The position numbers and the translations under genes are program-made. The notes below the pieces were generated by a model. The model searched no databases and was not told the origin of the DNA. It worked only from the letters and a program-made list of their open reading frames with translations. A stretch of 33,101 nucleotides of DNA from Neolentinus lepideus HHB14362 ss-1 (taxonomy: Eukaryota; Basidiomycota; Agaricomycetes; Gloeophyllales; Gloeophyllaceae): positions 1 through 33,101 of the forward strand of contig KV425700.1 of NCBI GenBank assembly GCA_001632425.1. The letters are read 5' to 3'. Positions 1-9,665 of the stretch are shown here, in pieces. How positions within the stretch are numbered: position 1 is the first letter of the stretch; every line of letters starts with the position of its first letter.

Positions 1-11
1 TGGAAAATCTG

Positions 12-116
12 TTGCAACTGTGATATACTCTAGAAGATATTGATAATACTATTTAATTATTAGCATTGCAACTGTGATATACTCTAGAAGATATTAATAA
101 TACTTTGTAATTATTA
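12..116. repeat. Two-copy tandem repeat, 54-bp period
   Basis: Two nearly identical AT-rich copies lie at 12-62 and 66-116, each starting TTGCAACTGTGATATACTC and ending in TAATTATTA. They differ by a few substitutions only. The first copy starts close to the window edge, so the array may continue to the left. No coding potential was seen. Confidence 0.9.
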
Positions 117-129
117 AAGACCTCAGGAC

Positions 130-588
130 TCATAAAAAATGCCATGCTCTGCAGTGGCCTGCTTCTCTCAAGTAAGTGAGCTTCGTAGAAGCGGTGATGT
201 CTTCAAGCCATTTATGGAGCAAGACCGAGTCGGGCAATGCTCCGAGGTACTGCGCCAATACGTCGACAACAGCCTCAATACCATGTCCGCGTTCTCGGAT
301 TGGCGCGATCTCGGTGCGTGGTCCCCATTTAACTTCGAGTTGCTGGTTCACAGCCATTTCGAGACCTTCTTCACGTAGCCATGTCTTGTCTGGTGCAAAA
401 CTATGAAATCCATAGAGAGAGTCGTTGGGTTGATGAAAAGGGACAGCATCAGGTAAATTCTGAAGATATACATGCAAGAGAGCTATGTTGTGTTTATAGT
501 GGTTCTCGACCATGATCGGTGAACTTGCAGGAGAGGACAGTGAAATTTGCAATGCACCACTCAAAGATGCACGTGGCGCAGCTACCAT
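130..588 (-). CDS. Hypothetical protein, possibly partial
   Basis: An open frame of 152 codons from an ATG at 588 to a TGA at 130. I do not recognise the family. A second in-frame ATG follows 25 codons downstream (MVENHYKHN...), and from there the protein looks more natural: mixed composition with aromatic and charged residues (for example the stretch PDKTWLREEG). The first 25 residues are Ser/Ala/Pro-rich and may not be translated. There is no signal peptide or membrane segment. It is divergent from the gene starting at 858, with 269 bp between the two starts. It could be one exon of a longer gene or a chance ORF. Confidence 0.35.
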   Translation of the reverse strand: MVAAPRASLSGALQISLSSPASSPIMVENHYKHNIALLHVYLQNLPDAVPFHQPNDSLYGFHSFAPDKTWLREEGLEMAVNQQLEVKWGPRTEIAPIRERGHGIEAVVDVLAQYLGALPDSVLLHKWLEDITASTKLTYLREAGHCRAWHFL

Positions 589-857
589 AGTCTCCTCGTA
601 CTATGCAGGTGGACCGAGGTGTGTATTATACTTTAGAGCCATTAAAAAGAGATCTGTCATAGCTACTATGCACCCTGAATCATTGTCTTGTAAGCTTGTG
701 TCCGTCCCAGACCAGTATTCTCAAATTAACCCAAATTTACGCCCTTCATTTGGGCCTGACCAAAATTACCGGTAAATTTCCTGTAAATTACAGGTGTTAA
801 ATAACCGAGGTAATTTACACGTCCCAATTTCCCCGAACCCTACTGCTTAACAGGGCT
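589..857. other. Intergenic region, possible shared promoter
   Basis: It holds the possible divergent starts at 588 (minus) and 858 (plus). The only structure seen is an AT-rich block at 765-820 with several near-palindromic GTAAATTAC / GTAATTTAC motifs. A related block occurs at 8037-8098. No TATA box is convincing. Confidence 0.4.
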
Positions 858-3792
858 ATGCCTGGTCAACGTAAAGAAAATCTGAACTCTTATGAGCTTA
901 CGGACGACGCCTTGCAGATCCTCGAGGATAACAATGCTGAATTCGATAGTGCGAGCACTTCCACCGTATCTGACCTCCCAGGACCTGGTCGCATCCTAGA
1001 CCGGTCACTGAGCCGAGCCGGTGGGCTACTCGAAGGAATACTTGCGTCTGCTTCCACTCGTATCGGAAGACGGTCCAAAACGCGTCGTGCAACGTCGTCT
1101 CAGCGGGTTCGCTATGATCTGGACCCGAATTTGGTCGATTTTCTGCTGGAGGAACATGTAGACTTTGAGACAGCCAGTCTCTCCACCGTCTCGGGTCGGC
1201 CAGGTCCTGGACGGACTCTTGACAAGCTATATACTGCGATGGGCAAAGTTATCGAGAGCTTGATCACGAATTCTTTGACAAATATGAGAATTGGTCCAGA
1301 CGGTGCGATGATACAGTTGGTCACAAACCTGCTCGACGATTATATCAAGTCTTGCTGGTGCCGCCATCAAACATGGAGGTGCCCTGTGTGTCTCGAGTTC
1401 ATGCCTGTCCTCCACGACCTCCGGGTCGCCCATAACAGCACTCTGGCTTCTCTTGATGGTGTCATACTGCTCTCGGTTCTGACGAATGGAATGCCTCACT
1501 CGCCTCATCGGCTAACGAAGGCATGCAAAATACTGGTCCGTTGTCTAAAGTACGTCTCTCCTTCGGTCCTATTTCTTCAGTTTTAACAGATATTGTCCCA
1601 GACAGAACAACATGTCGTCAAAAGTGTTCACCATGTCCTATATCGAAGCGCTGACCACCTTAATGCCAGAAGTATCGATGACATTCGACCAGAATGGCCT
1701 CCAGACCCATCTCAAGGCCCTCATCGGCCGTCTGTCATCGCTAGGATACTTGCCCGGCGCCGAAGCACGGCTCCTAGCGAGTTCCAGACGTGCCTTAGTC
1801 TCCACCGCCGACACTAGCATACTAGCAATGATCAAAGACTACGACACCGTCCAAGCGACATTCGAACACAAGATGAACACAACCCTGCTTGCCGAACGCT
1901 TCCTCCCGCAGCTCACCGCCTTCCTCACCACTGCATTCTCAGACGATATCAATACGTCGTCACATCTACCTCTCCTGCCCATCATCAAGTCGCTCACCAC
2001 ACGTCCTCCGCCATTCTGGCTGCACCACGTCCTCTCGTCTTCGATCCGCTTCCTCACCCAAGCGAACGTGAGACGGTGGCTCTCGATGACGCTGGCGGAG
2101 GAGGATTTAGTGAGGAGGGCGCTTATGGTCAGAGTAGTGAATAGCTTGATCGGCAGCATAGGGGATGTGGGAGTAGGAGCAGAGGTGTGGGTATGGGAGA
2201 CAATTTGGCTCCCGCTGTGCGAGGTTGTGATCGCTTTAAGTGAGAGCAGGGTAGGTGGACGAAGGTTAGTGCGTCATGCCAGTTATTCTCTAAAGAATGT
2301 AGTTACGGCTATTCAGTTGTAGGGCGAACAAACGTACGAACAAGTCTCAGGGAAATCCGTTCAATTTCCCGTCGACAGCAGTGAAACCCCCCTCTGCCCT
2401 TTCCCTCAGGCTCGAGCGTCATCTTGCCTACCTATCTAACGCACTCCATCCGGTCTTAACACCCGCTCCTATCGTGGACATCCTCAGTATAGTCAAGGCC
2501 CCAATGCTCCGTGTCCTTGCGCGCTTCGTATACGAGTGGCGTGTGAGCGCGGTCATGGGAAGGCAGCTGTTCGCGTTAGGGTTCCAGGCGAAAGTGCGAG
2601 ATGAGGTCTTGGAGGACCTGACTGCGACAATTATTGAGTTGTTTCAGAGGTATGCCGGTATTCTGATACAACTCTCGCCCTCTAAACGAGTGAGTGGGAT
2701 TCAAGCTGTCACGGCAATCGGATCCCTGAAGAGATCATCTTCGTGTGCAAAAGAGACAGGGATGTCTATGACGCAATTGTGTCCCGACTACGTCAACGTT
2801 CAAACAGGTTTTCCGAGAACGAAGGCGGTAATCTTCAGAACGCTCTGCGAGAGTTCTCTTCGACGAGCTTTCAAAATAGGGTAACTAAGTTGCGGATGGA
2901 GTCCAAGGTCTAAGACAGAAATCACGGATACCCGACGGACGAGATGCAAACGCACATCGGGACGCAGCTCTGTCGTGAGCCTGCTAGCGGGGTAGTCGGT
3001 TTCTACGTTCGGATGGTAAGCATGCCACTTTTCCTTTCGGACTCACTAGATCCCAGGAATGTAGCGCGAACGGCACGAAGATGTCGATTACTCGTTATGT
3101 GAGCGTCTGATGGGCGACTTGCGCTCGCTACGGTGGGTATTGGCGTCTGAGATACGAAAGGGGTCACTCCCGTATCTTCCCATCGTTGGGCTTGACGAGA
3201 TGCAAAGGAAGCATTATGTGGCGTGCTTATCGTCTCCCGAAGGCCATAGTCGCTCGCGTCCATATTGCCTGCTTTTGTGCGAGGATTTCCTGCTCACGAA
3301 AGGGCCGCATTTGAAGGAGTGGCAACGGTTGCGCAGGTATGGAAGTGAACCAGAGGTGTATGTACTGGCAGCCAGGGACCTGTCGGGTATAAAGAATACG
3401 CCTCGTGTGTACTGGGCTTCTCCGAGCTGGTAAGAAGACTGGATGTCCTGATATTATGCTGCTCAATGGTTTTTACAGGAACTATAGGCTTTGTAGTTGT
3501 TCCTATCTAAATTGCCGCTACGGTGACCCATCGTACTCCATAACACATTCGCGTTCTCTTCACATCCCGGAGGCTATACCGGACACGAGACTAGTTAATG
3601 CTGTAACACTCGAGAAAATCTTCATCAAAAGCGGCTCGATGATGGAGGTCGAGATACTATCATGGTGAGTCGTCGGGCGTGTTCTGAATAAGGCGGATCT
3701 ACTGAATGAATTGCATCGCCAGGTTTGCCGGTGGTCCGACGCTGTTCTTTAGGAACGGGAGGTGGTGTTGGTTTGATTCTGTTACAGGGTGA
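858..3792 (+). CDS. Hypothetical multi-exon protein, ~859 aa if one gene
   Basis: Family not recognised. Proposed exons: 858-1549, 1590-2264, 2317-2689, 2734-2880, 2944-3015, 3065-3429, 3479-3664, 3723-3792; all phases close. An in-frame TAA at 2911-2913 forces a choice. Either an intron 2881-2943 (GT..AG, weak acceptor) removes it, or there are two genes (858-2913, 639 aa; and 2944-3792, 230 aa, separated by 30 bp), or it is a nonsense mutation. The frame stays the same across the stop, which favours one gene. Residues 16-66 and 90-137 are a degenerate duplication carrying STVS and PGPGR motifs 74 residues apart. Near residue 165 is a Cys cluster, C-x-C-x6-C-x2-C. The middle part is Leu-rich and probably helical. 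No signal peptide was seen. The last intron could instead end at 3787, giving a different C-terminus ending at 4007. Confidence 0.6.
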
Positions 3793-4574
3793 ACTGCGAA
3801 AGCGATAGCACGAGCATGGATATGCATAATGTGCACCCTTCGTGTTGGGTAACGGTTGAGCCTAGCAATCCATGCAGTTTAGACGCTGGACCATCAAGCG
3901 CCCGTACCCGACGCCAACCCGAACGCCTTCCCATACGGCGTTTGCTCTATCTTGCGCCGCCCCTGGAAAAGCATCAACTGTCTTCGTTTCTTAGGTATTC
4001 ACTTTGACCGAGGAGGAGAATTGCGATGTTTCTCGGAACGGTGAACTTCGTAAACAATTTGCAAGTGCGTCGCGGCCGATCGCCACCACCGTCTCTCCCG
4101 GAACCTTGACCAGCTATCAAGGGACATGCTCTGGATCTGTCCTCGTCCACACGACTCGTGCACATACAGCAGAAGGACAACAGATATGGGCTAGGCTTAA
4201 CACAGATCATCGACTTATCTCGACGCATCAGGGTAGTGTCTAATGCCAATTTCGTAATGACCCATGGCGATAGCTTCCCAGATTCCTCAAACAATAGACG
4301 TTCCCCTTTTCCTGACTGGGACATACGGGGAATCGGACCTATGGCCTGCCACGCGCGACAGCGACGATACCTACAAAGTAACGAAAGACGAAATTCCTTC
4401 CCGTAGCTAAAGACCTTGCTGGCCGCTAAGGTAACCACCCACGTTCCAAACAAAACAATCACACAGTATAGCAAATACAAGAACTAATTGGTCATGAACG
4501 ATCGTACAACACATGTCAAGTACATCACAGTTACCAGTAAAAAAAATAAATAATGATACGAGTATCTATCAATT
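3793..4574. other. Convergent intergenic region without a recognised gene
   Basis: It lies between the end of the unknown plus-strand gene and the end of the minus-strand OPT gene. Several open frames exist on both strands (3974-4480 minus, 4158-4406 plus), but none gives a recognisable domain or a sensible splice model. An alternative 3' exon of the upstream gene could extend to 4007. Confidence 0.4.
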
Positions 4575-7500
4575 CTACCATGACGTCGGCCTAAGAACAA
4601 TATCGAGTCAGTGACGAGCAACGCAGATGCAAGTGAAACATTATCAACGCACCCGAAGAACTTGCCGTCCGCTACCGTTTTCAAGGGGGTGCCAAGGTAG
4701 TCGGCAGTCTTAGCGTACACGGTGTTACCCCACCATGTCTGAATGCTGGTGGCCCCGATGCCGTTGTCCTTCGGGTACTGTAGACAGAAGAAGATAACGA
4801 TTACGGCAACGGCAACGCCGGAGTCCAGTGCAGCCGACAAAACATCTACGGATCAGGTCAGACAACTAGACCATTCCCCTTGGTCATATATGGAACTCAC
4901 AGTTGTACTTCGTCCACCAGGCGAAGTGTCTACGGCGGATGACGTACTGGAAGATGAATCCGACGATCGCCCAGGGGACATAGTTGACGGCACTCGCAGG
5001 AGGGATGGCGCCCGTTCCACTGAAGATAACAGGGAAACTAGAGACATCGGGGTCGGCCCATCAAGTCATATGAAAAATCAGTGCCAGACTCACTTGATGT
5101 ATTTGAGGAAGGTGTTGGGCCACTTCAAGGAGATAAGCCATGTGATGACCGGGGCCAAGAAACCGATCAAGAAGAAGAACGAGAGACCGCTGGAAAATTC
5201 CTGTCAGATCAACCCTGCGCCACATCAGACGAGATACGCACTAGTAGATCTGGCCGTGCGAGAACTGGCGTGCAGGGCCGATGACACCCCAGATGATGGA
5301 AGCAGTACCGAACACTTCAGTTGAGGGGCAAATGAAGCCGTTCGCCTGCTTGGGGCTGCACATATCACTGAATGACGACAATCAGTCAATACAGCCCGAG
5401 CTATGGAGGACACAACACACGTGATGTTGGTGAACATCCACGCTTGGACGCCAAGCTGCACGGTGCCAGCAATGACCGTAGCAATGACTTGAGCCCAGAA
5501 CATCGTCCTGGGCGGGATCTTCATGTAGTGGCCGAGCTTGAAGTCCGAGGTGAACGTTAAAGCCTGAGCCATTGTGATGTAGCCCCAGGTCTTGAACATC
5601 ATCATAGCAATAGGCCGACCAGGGAGAGCGTAGCCGATAATAAGCTCGGTAATGACGTTCAAACCAACTTGTTGGTTGGTGATAGCTTGGATCATCCCAA
5701 TAGGGATGATATAGACGAAGGCGATAATGAGAGCCAGGACGAAGGCCCAGACGGGGAACTGCGTCGGCCAGACCTCGATAGAGACGATACCGAAGACGAA
5801 CATGGACACTATCCAACGTACAAGATTTAGTAAACGGAGATAGAGAAATAATCATTAAGATCCGTACGGAAGATGATCATATACCACCAGTCGGGGACTT
5901 GCGGGTACTTCGTCATCAAGCGAGCATGGATATCAGGCTGCTCGCTGAGTGCACGGCGAGCCTGCGTCCAGATCTGCTTGCGGAAGTACAAGAACGCATG
6001 GGTCAGAGTGGCAGTGATGGACGCAAAGCTGAGCCCGTATGACATCGCGAACGTCGTCGACAAGAAGAGCGGGCTGTACTCCTTGTACAACTGCTCATTA
6101 AGTGTAGCATCGGCGTTGATGATCATAGTGACATTGTACGTGCCGCCAGTGTTGTCGTATGATCCACGCGACGAGATCGGCATGTACTGACTGTTCCAGA
6201 CATTCGTGTAATACAGGATAGGTGTGATGAGCCAGAAGAAAACGACGAAGCCCAAAGCGATATTCGCCTCAGCCCACCAGGGCGTCGCAAGAGGACTACC
6301 GATGTAGGCGATCTGGGCCCAGTCGAAGGTGATGAGACTCATGCCGAGGCCGGTCTCATATCCGAACATCTGGTTGACCTTAATGTTGTCGGGGACAATC
6401 CAGCAGACCCAGCTGAACACGCTGAGAGCGGAGAAGATGTATCCAGGGAACCAGTCTAGTAAATCCAAAGTGTAAGGCGCTGGACGGAAGTCCTTGATGA
6501 TTGCACTTACACCAGACGAAAGAACCGATGAAACAATATAGGAAGAAGCGTTCACGACTAATACCTCCTCTGTTACCCACACCGGCGTAATTCTGAGAGT
6601 GGAGAGTGTTGAACAACGCGCAGTATACCAAATTCGCAGGCCAGACTGGAAGGACATTTTTCAGCACAATATAAAGGGTGAAATATAAGTCCGTACTCAT
6701 GGAGGGAGGCGCGACCAAGAACCGCCGGGCAATACCACCGATGGAAAAGCCGATCAGTTGAGTGGACATGACGACCATCCATTGGTCTAGCGAGACTTAA
6801 GGCACAAGCCAGAGTGAAGCAGCAAATCACGTACAGCCGAAGTTGTAGGTTTGGTTGTAGTAAACCCGCTGGACGGCGACAATGTCGGTCTGCAGTGGCG
6901 GTGGTCAGAAACACGTCTCTAGGTCAAGAAAGCTAAACCAACCGCATACGCCGATCCCGCTCCGACGCCAGCCATGATGGTGATCAAGACGTGCTCCTTG
7001 ACGGAGAATGGGCCGGGATTGACGGCTATGCCGAAAATTTTGACGTTGGGCAGGAATCTAGCCCAAGCACGACCGATCGGGAAGGAGAGCAGTTGCGCTA
7101 CAAGCTAACTTATGATTGGCAACTAGGCTTGAACTGAATGACAGTACAAGCACTTACAGAGCCAACGCTGACCGAAGGGTACCGGAAGAAGAAAAACTGG
7201 TTGAGTCCCTGGAATACCTAGTCAGGACGCACAATTCGCCAATCAATCTGCAAAAGCAGGGCGTACAGGAATGATCACAGCCCAGATAATACCGATGATC
7301 CAGGCACGGAGAGTTGACACAGGCATGTCAGGATCATCCGTGTTGGCGACCGCAGACCGGACCTCAGGGTAAGGCGAGTCGTCCTCAAGCATCACCAAGG
7401 TTTTGTCGACATTGGGATCGTCGAACTCGGCGACAGGAAGCACCTGCGTAGAGTTTATCAGCACGACTCGATCCCTCAACCATATGATGAGACAAACCTC

Positions 7501-7584
7501 AGGAAGCGAGCCTTTCTCGGCATCGAGCTTCTCGTTGAGAGAGCTGGCGCTCTGCGGCTTGTCCTCTGAGATGTACTCGGACAT
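4575..7584 (-). CDS. OPT-family oligopeptide transporter
   Basis: Proton-coupled plasma-membrane importer of small peptides, such as tetra- and pentapeptides or glutathione (family knowledge). Thirteen exons join in phase: 7498-7584, 7267-7443, 7158-7208, 6943-7104, 6835-6889, 6511-6786, 5868-6455, 5421-5808, 5242-5367, 5094-5189, 4901-5037, 4653-4845, 4575-4590. The product is 783 aa, the normal family length. Both OPT signature motifs are visible: NPGPF at residues 134-138, followed by KEH, and KIPPR at 562-566. The first 80 or so residues are acidic and cytosolic, then many hydrophobic segments follow. The protein ends FGPTSW, the usual OPT ending, and its last exon is only 16 nt. The ATG at 7584 precedes MSEYISEDKP; an in-frame GTG three codons upstream is not needed. 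Introns are 48-62 nt. The substrate cannot be told from sequence. Confidence 0.95.
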
Positions 7585-7645
7585 GGCGATCACTGTCGCA
7601 GCCTAGAGGGCAAGGGCGCACGAAGATGCGAAGGTGAACGCACGA

Positions 7646-7652
7646 TATTTAA
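7646..7652 (-). promoter_or_regulatory. Possible TATA-like element of the OPT gene
   Basis: On the minus strand this reads TTAAATA, about 65 bp upstream of the OPT start codon. Position and composition fit a fungal TATA-like box. Such short AT motifs are common by chance. Confidence 0.25.
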
Positions 7653-9631
7653 GTATTCGATAGGGACTGTCGGTGCCTTGGAACCGTGATAAGCCCGTGG
7701 TGCAGTTATCGTGGTTCCGATACGTTTCAACCTGTAGATAAGCTCGTACAGAGGCCAAGTATCTGCCGAGCAGACCGTCTTCAGTTGCCATGTGGAAACA
7801 CTGCAACTTCTTCTCCCTGGTAAGTAGACTATACCACTTGCACAACGTCGCCTTCTCCTACACAAAACCTGGAGACTAGGATTCTAAATTCAAGAGACCC
7901 TATGTCAAAGGTTTGCTCTGGTCTGACAGTCCAGCGCCAGACCGTAAATAATAATCAGGTATAAATCCGCAGAATTTGACCGGGCGTCGCGGTGAGCCGA
8001 TCTCGATCGGACTAGAGTGTTCCGGAAGGAGTCTGGCGGTAAGTTACCGGGAGCTAAATAATCCGTCAATTCTCGGTAACTTACTGTAAATTACCAGGAC
8101 CAATGTATGTAGTAAGATATCGTTTACGGTTGCCTCAAAAGATCTATTCTATTGCGCCCTCCTTGGTCGAGGATGAGCGCACCCAGTCAACATTCACTTC
8201 GATCAATTCTGCTACACACCACCATCAGAGCATGAGCACAATGACAGCTATCACTTAGGTACGGCAGTTCTATCAAACCAAAAAGAAAGTAAGTTATCAG
8301 TAAGTTGTTGACTTGTACTTTTTCCCCTGGGAAGATCAGATCAAAGGATTACACTGGCCACGTTGTGGTCGTGCTATCCCGGGCTTCCACCACAAGAAGC
8401 CGATGAGCAAGAATCGATGACAGTGTGCACTCCGTATAAGACGCGACAATTGATGACACTTGAAACTATTTGAGCACCGAATGATTTCACTTAGAAGTGG
8501 CGCAAATCAATGTTTACAGAGCCTCTATCCGATCACACGAGCGTACATCATGCGCCAACCGGTTATCATAATCAAGGCTTATTAGGGGTGGTATGTTCCT
8601 GGATTGAATGGAGCTGCATGGATTTACTGTCAAATGGGCACACGGATGCAGTCTGACGGGGCCAACATCACCCGAATCAGGAGAAGTGTGGGCCTTACGC
8701 ATCCATTTGAGGGGACACTCGATTCGAGGAAGTATAAGTAATATAATGATTGAGAGTAAACAGGACGTTCGCTTCCTTATAATTAACCTCGTGGTTGCGA
8801 AGATCTGGAGTTGTTTCGCATGATGCAGTCTCGCAACGCCAAGTGATGGAACCTTCAGACGCGAGAAGGCGCCATATTACCTCTTCCCAATGTCGTTTGA
8901 CGAGTAGACGTGGTGCACATCTGCGTAAGAAAAGAAATTCAGGGTTGGCAACGCCGCATGCCACAGAGAATGAGCATCATTGGTGGAGAGAAGATCTACG
9001 CCTTCGCGTCATGAGAAACACGTCCATCTCAGTCGAGCGAGCATGACTCTCACCTTTCATTGAGAAAGCGCGCGGAACACGACTGGTTCACCCGAAGAAG
9101 CACTGCAGACAGAAGTCAGGAAGTGACGAAGACACATAAGATGCAGTGAGGGCGACTTTGAAAGGACGAGACAGCTTGCAACCAGTCCTCCTGCTGGAGC
9201 CCAACTAGAGTCGAGAAGTGGGAATGATCATATTAGATAGATAGCATGTATCAGACAGCGCTGTACAATAGGTTATACCTAGTCTGACTTTTTATGGCCA
9301 CGTACCCTGAGTTTTTAGGAACGAATTTGAGAGCTGAGGTCTGAGTATAATACTGCGTACTAGATCCTTATCACGTTCAAGTTTAATAAGCACTATCATC
9401 TCGATAATTTTCGGACTGGGACTACTAAACCGGATACGGTATAGTGAGTTTGGGTCTCTCGTGAGGAAGACTAACGCTGTATAGCACAGCGAAACCGAAG
9501 GTACAAGGACTATCGTTAACACAACAATATTATTCAGGGAGAAACATAACTCGCCCCACTACCGCCAAGCGTAACCAAACAATATATTGTCTGTTTGGAT
9601 ATTACGTAATTATCGCACTCCAACTCAACAG

Positions 9632-9646
9632 CGCGTCGCGACGCGT
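9632..9646. promoter_or_regulatory. Palindrome containing an ACGCGT (MCB-like) box
   Basis: CGCGTCGCGACGCG at 9632-9645 is a perfect 14-bp palindrome and overlaps ACGCGT at 9641-9646, about 20 bp before the SMC2 ATG. ACGCGT is the core of the MluI cell-cycle box bound by MBF-type factors in yeasts. A link to SMC2 cell-cycle expression is inference; the site is unusually close to the start and may lie in the 5' UTR. Confidence 0.4.
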
Positions 9647-9665
9647 CTGTGGCGCACCTTCAACA

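Larger units (their letters stand above)
7585..9665. other. Long divergent intergenic region
   Basis: About 2.1 kb between the starts of the OPT gene (minus) and SMC2 (plus). Scattered ORFs of 60-115 codons have no coding character that I recognise. A block at 8037-8098 resembles the AT-rich near-palindromic block at 765-820. A GC-rich palindrome lies just before SMC2 (see separate entry). No RNA gene or transposon ORF was identified. Confidence 0.5.

Noticed and set aside
4158..4406. Plus-strand ORF with a segment (TQIIDLSRRIRVVSN) faintly like the start of fungal kinase-like proteins
   Set aside because: No glycine loop, Lys region or later kinase motif follows; too weak to annotate.
3974..4480. 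Minus-strand ORF of 168 codons starting with a hydrophobic segment, considered as a cytochrome P450 N-terminus
   Set aside because: After the first 30 residues no P450 motif appears in any frame, and no splice model extends it. It lies in the 3' flank of the OPT gene.
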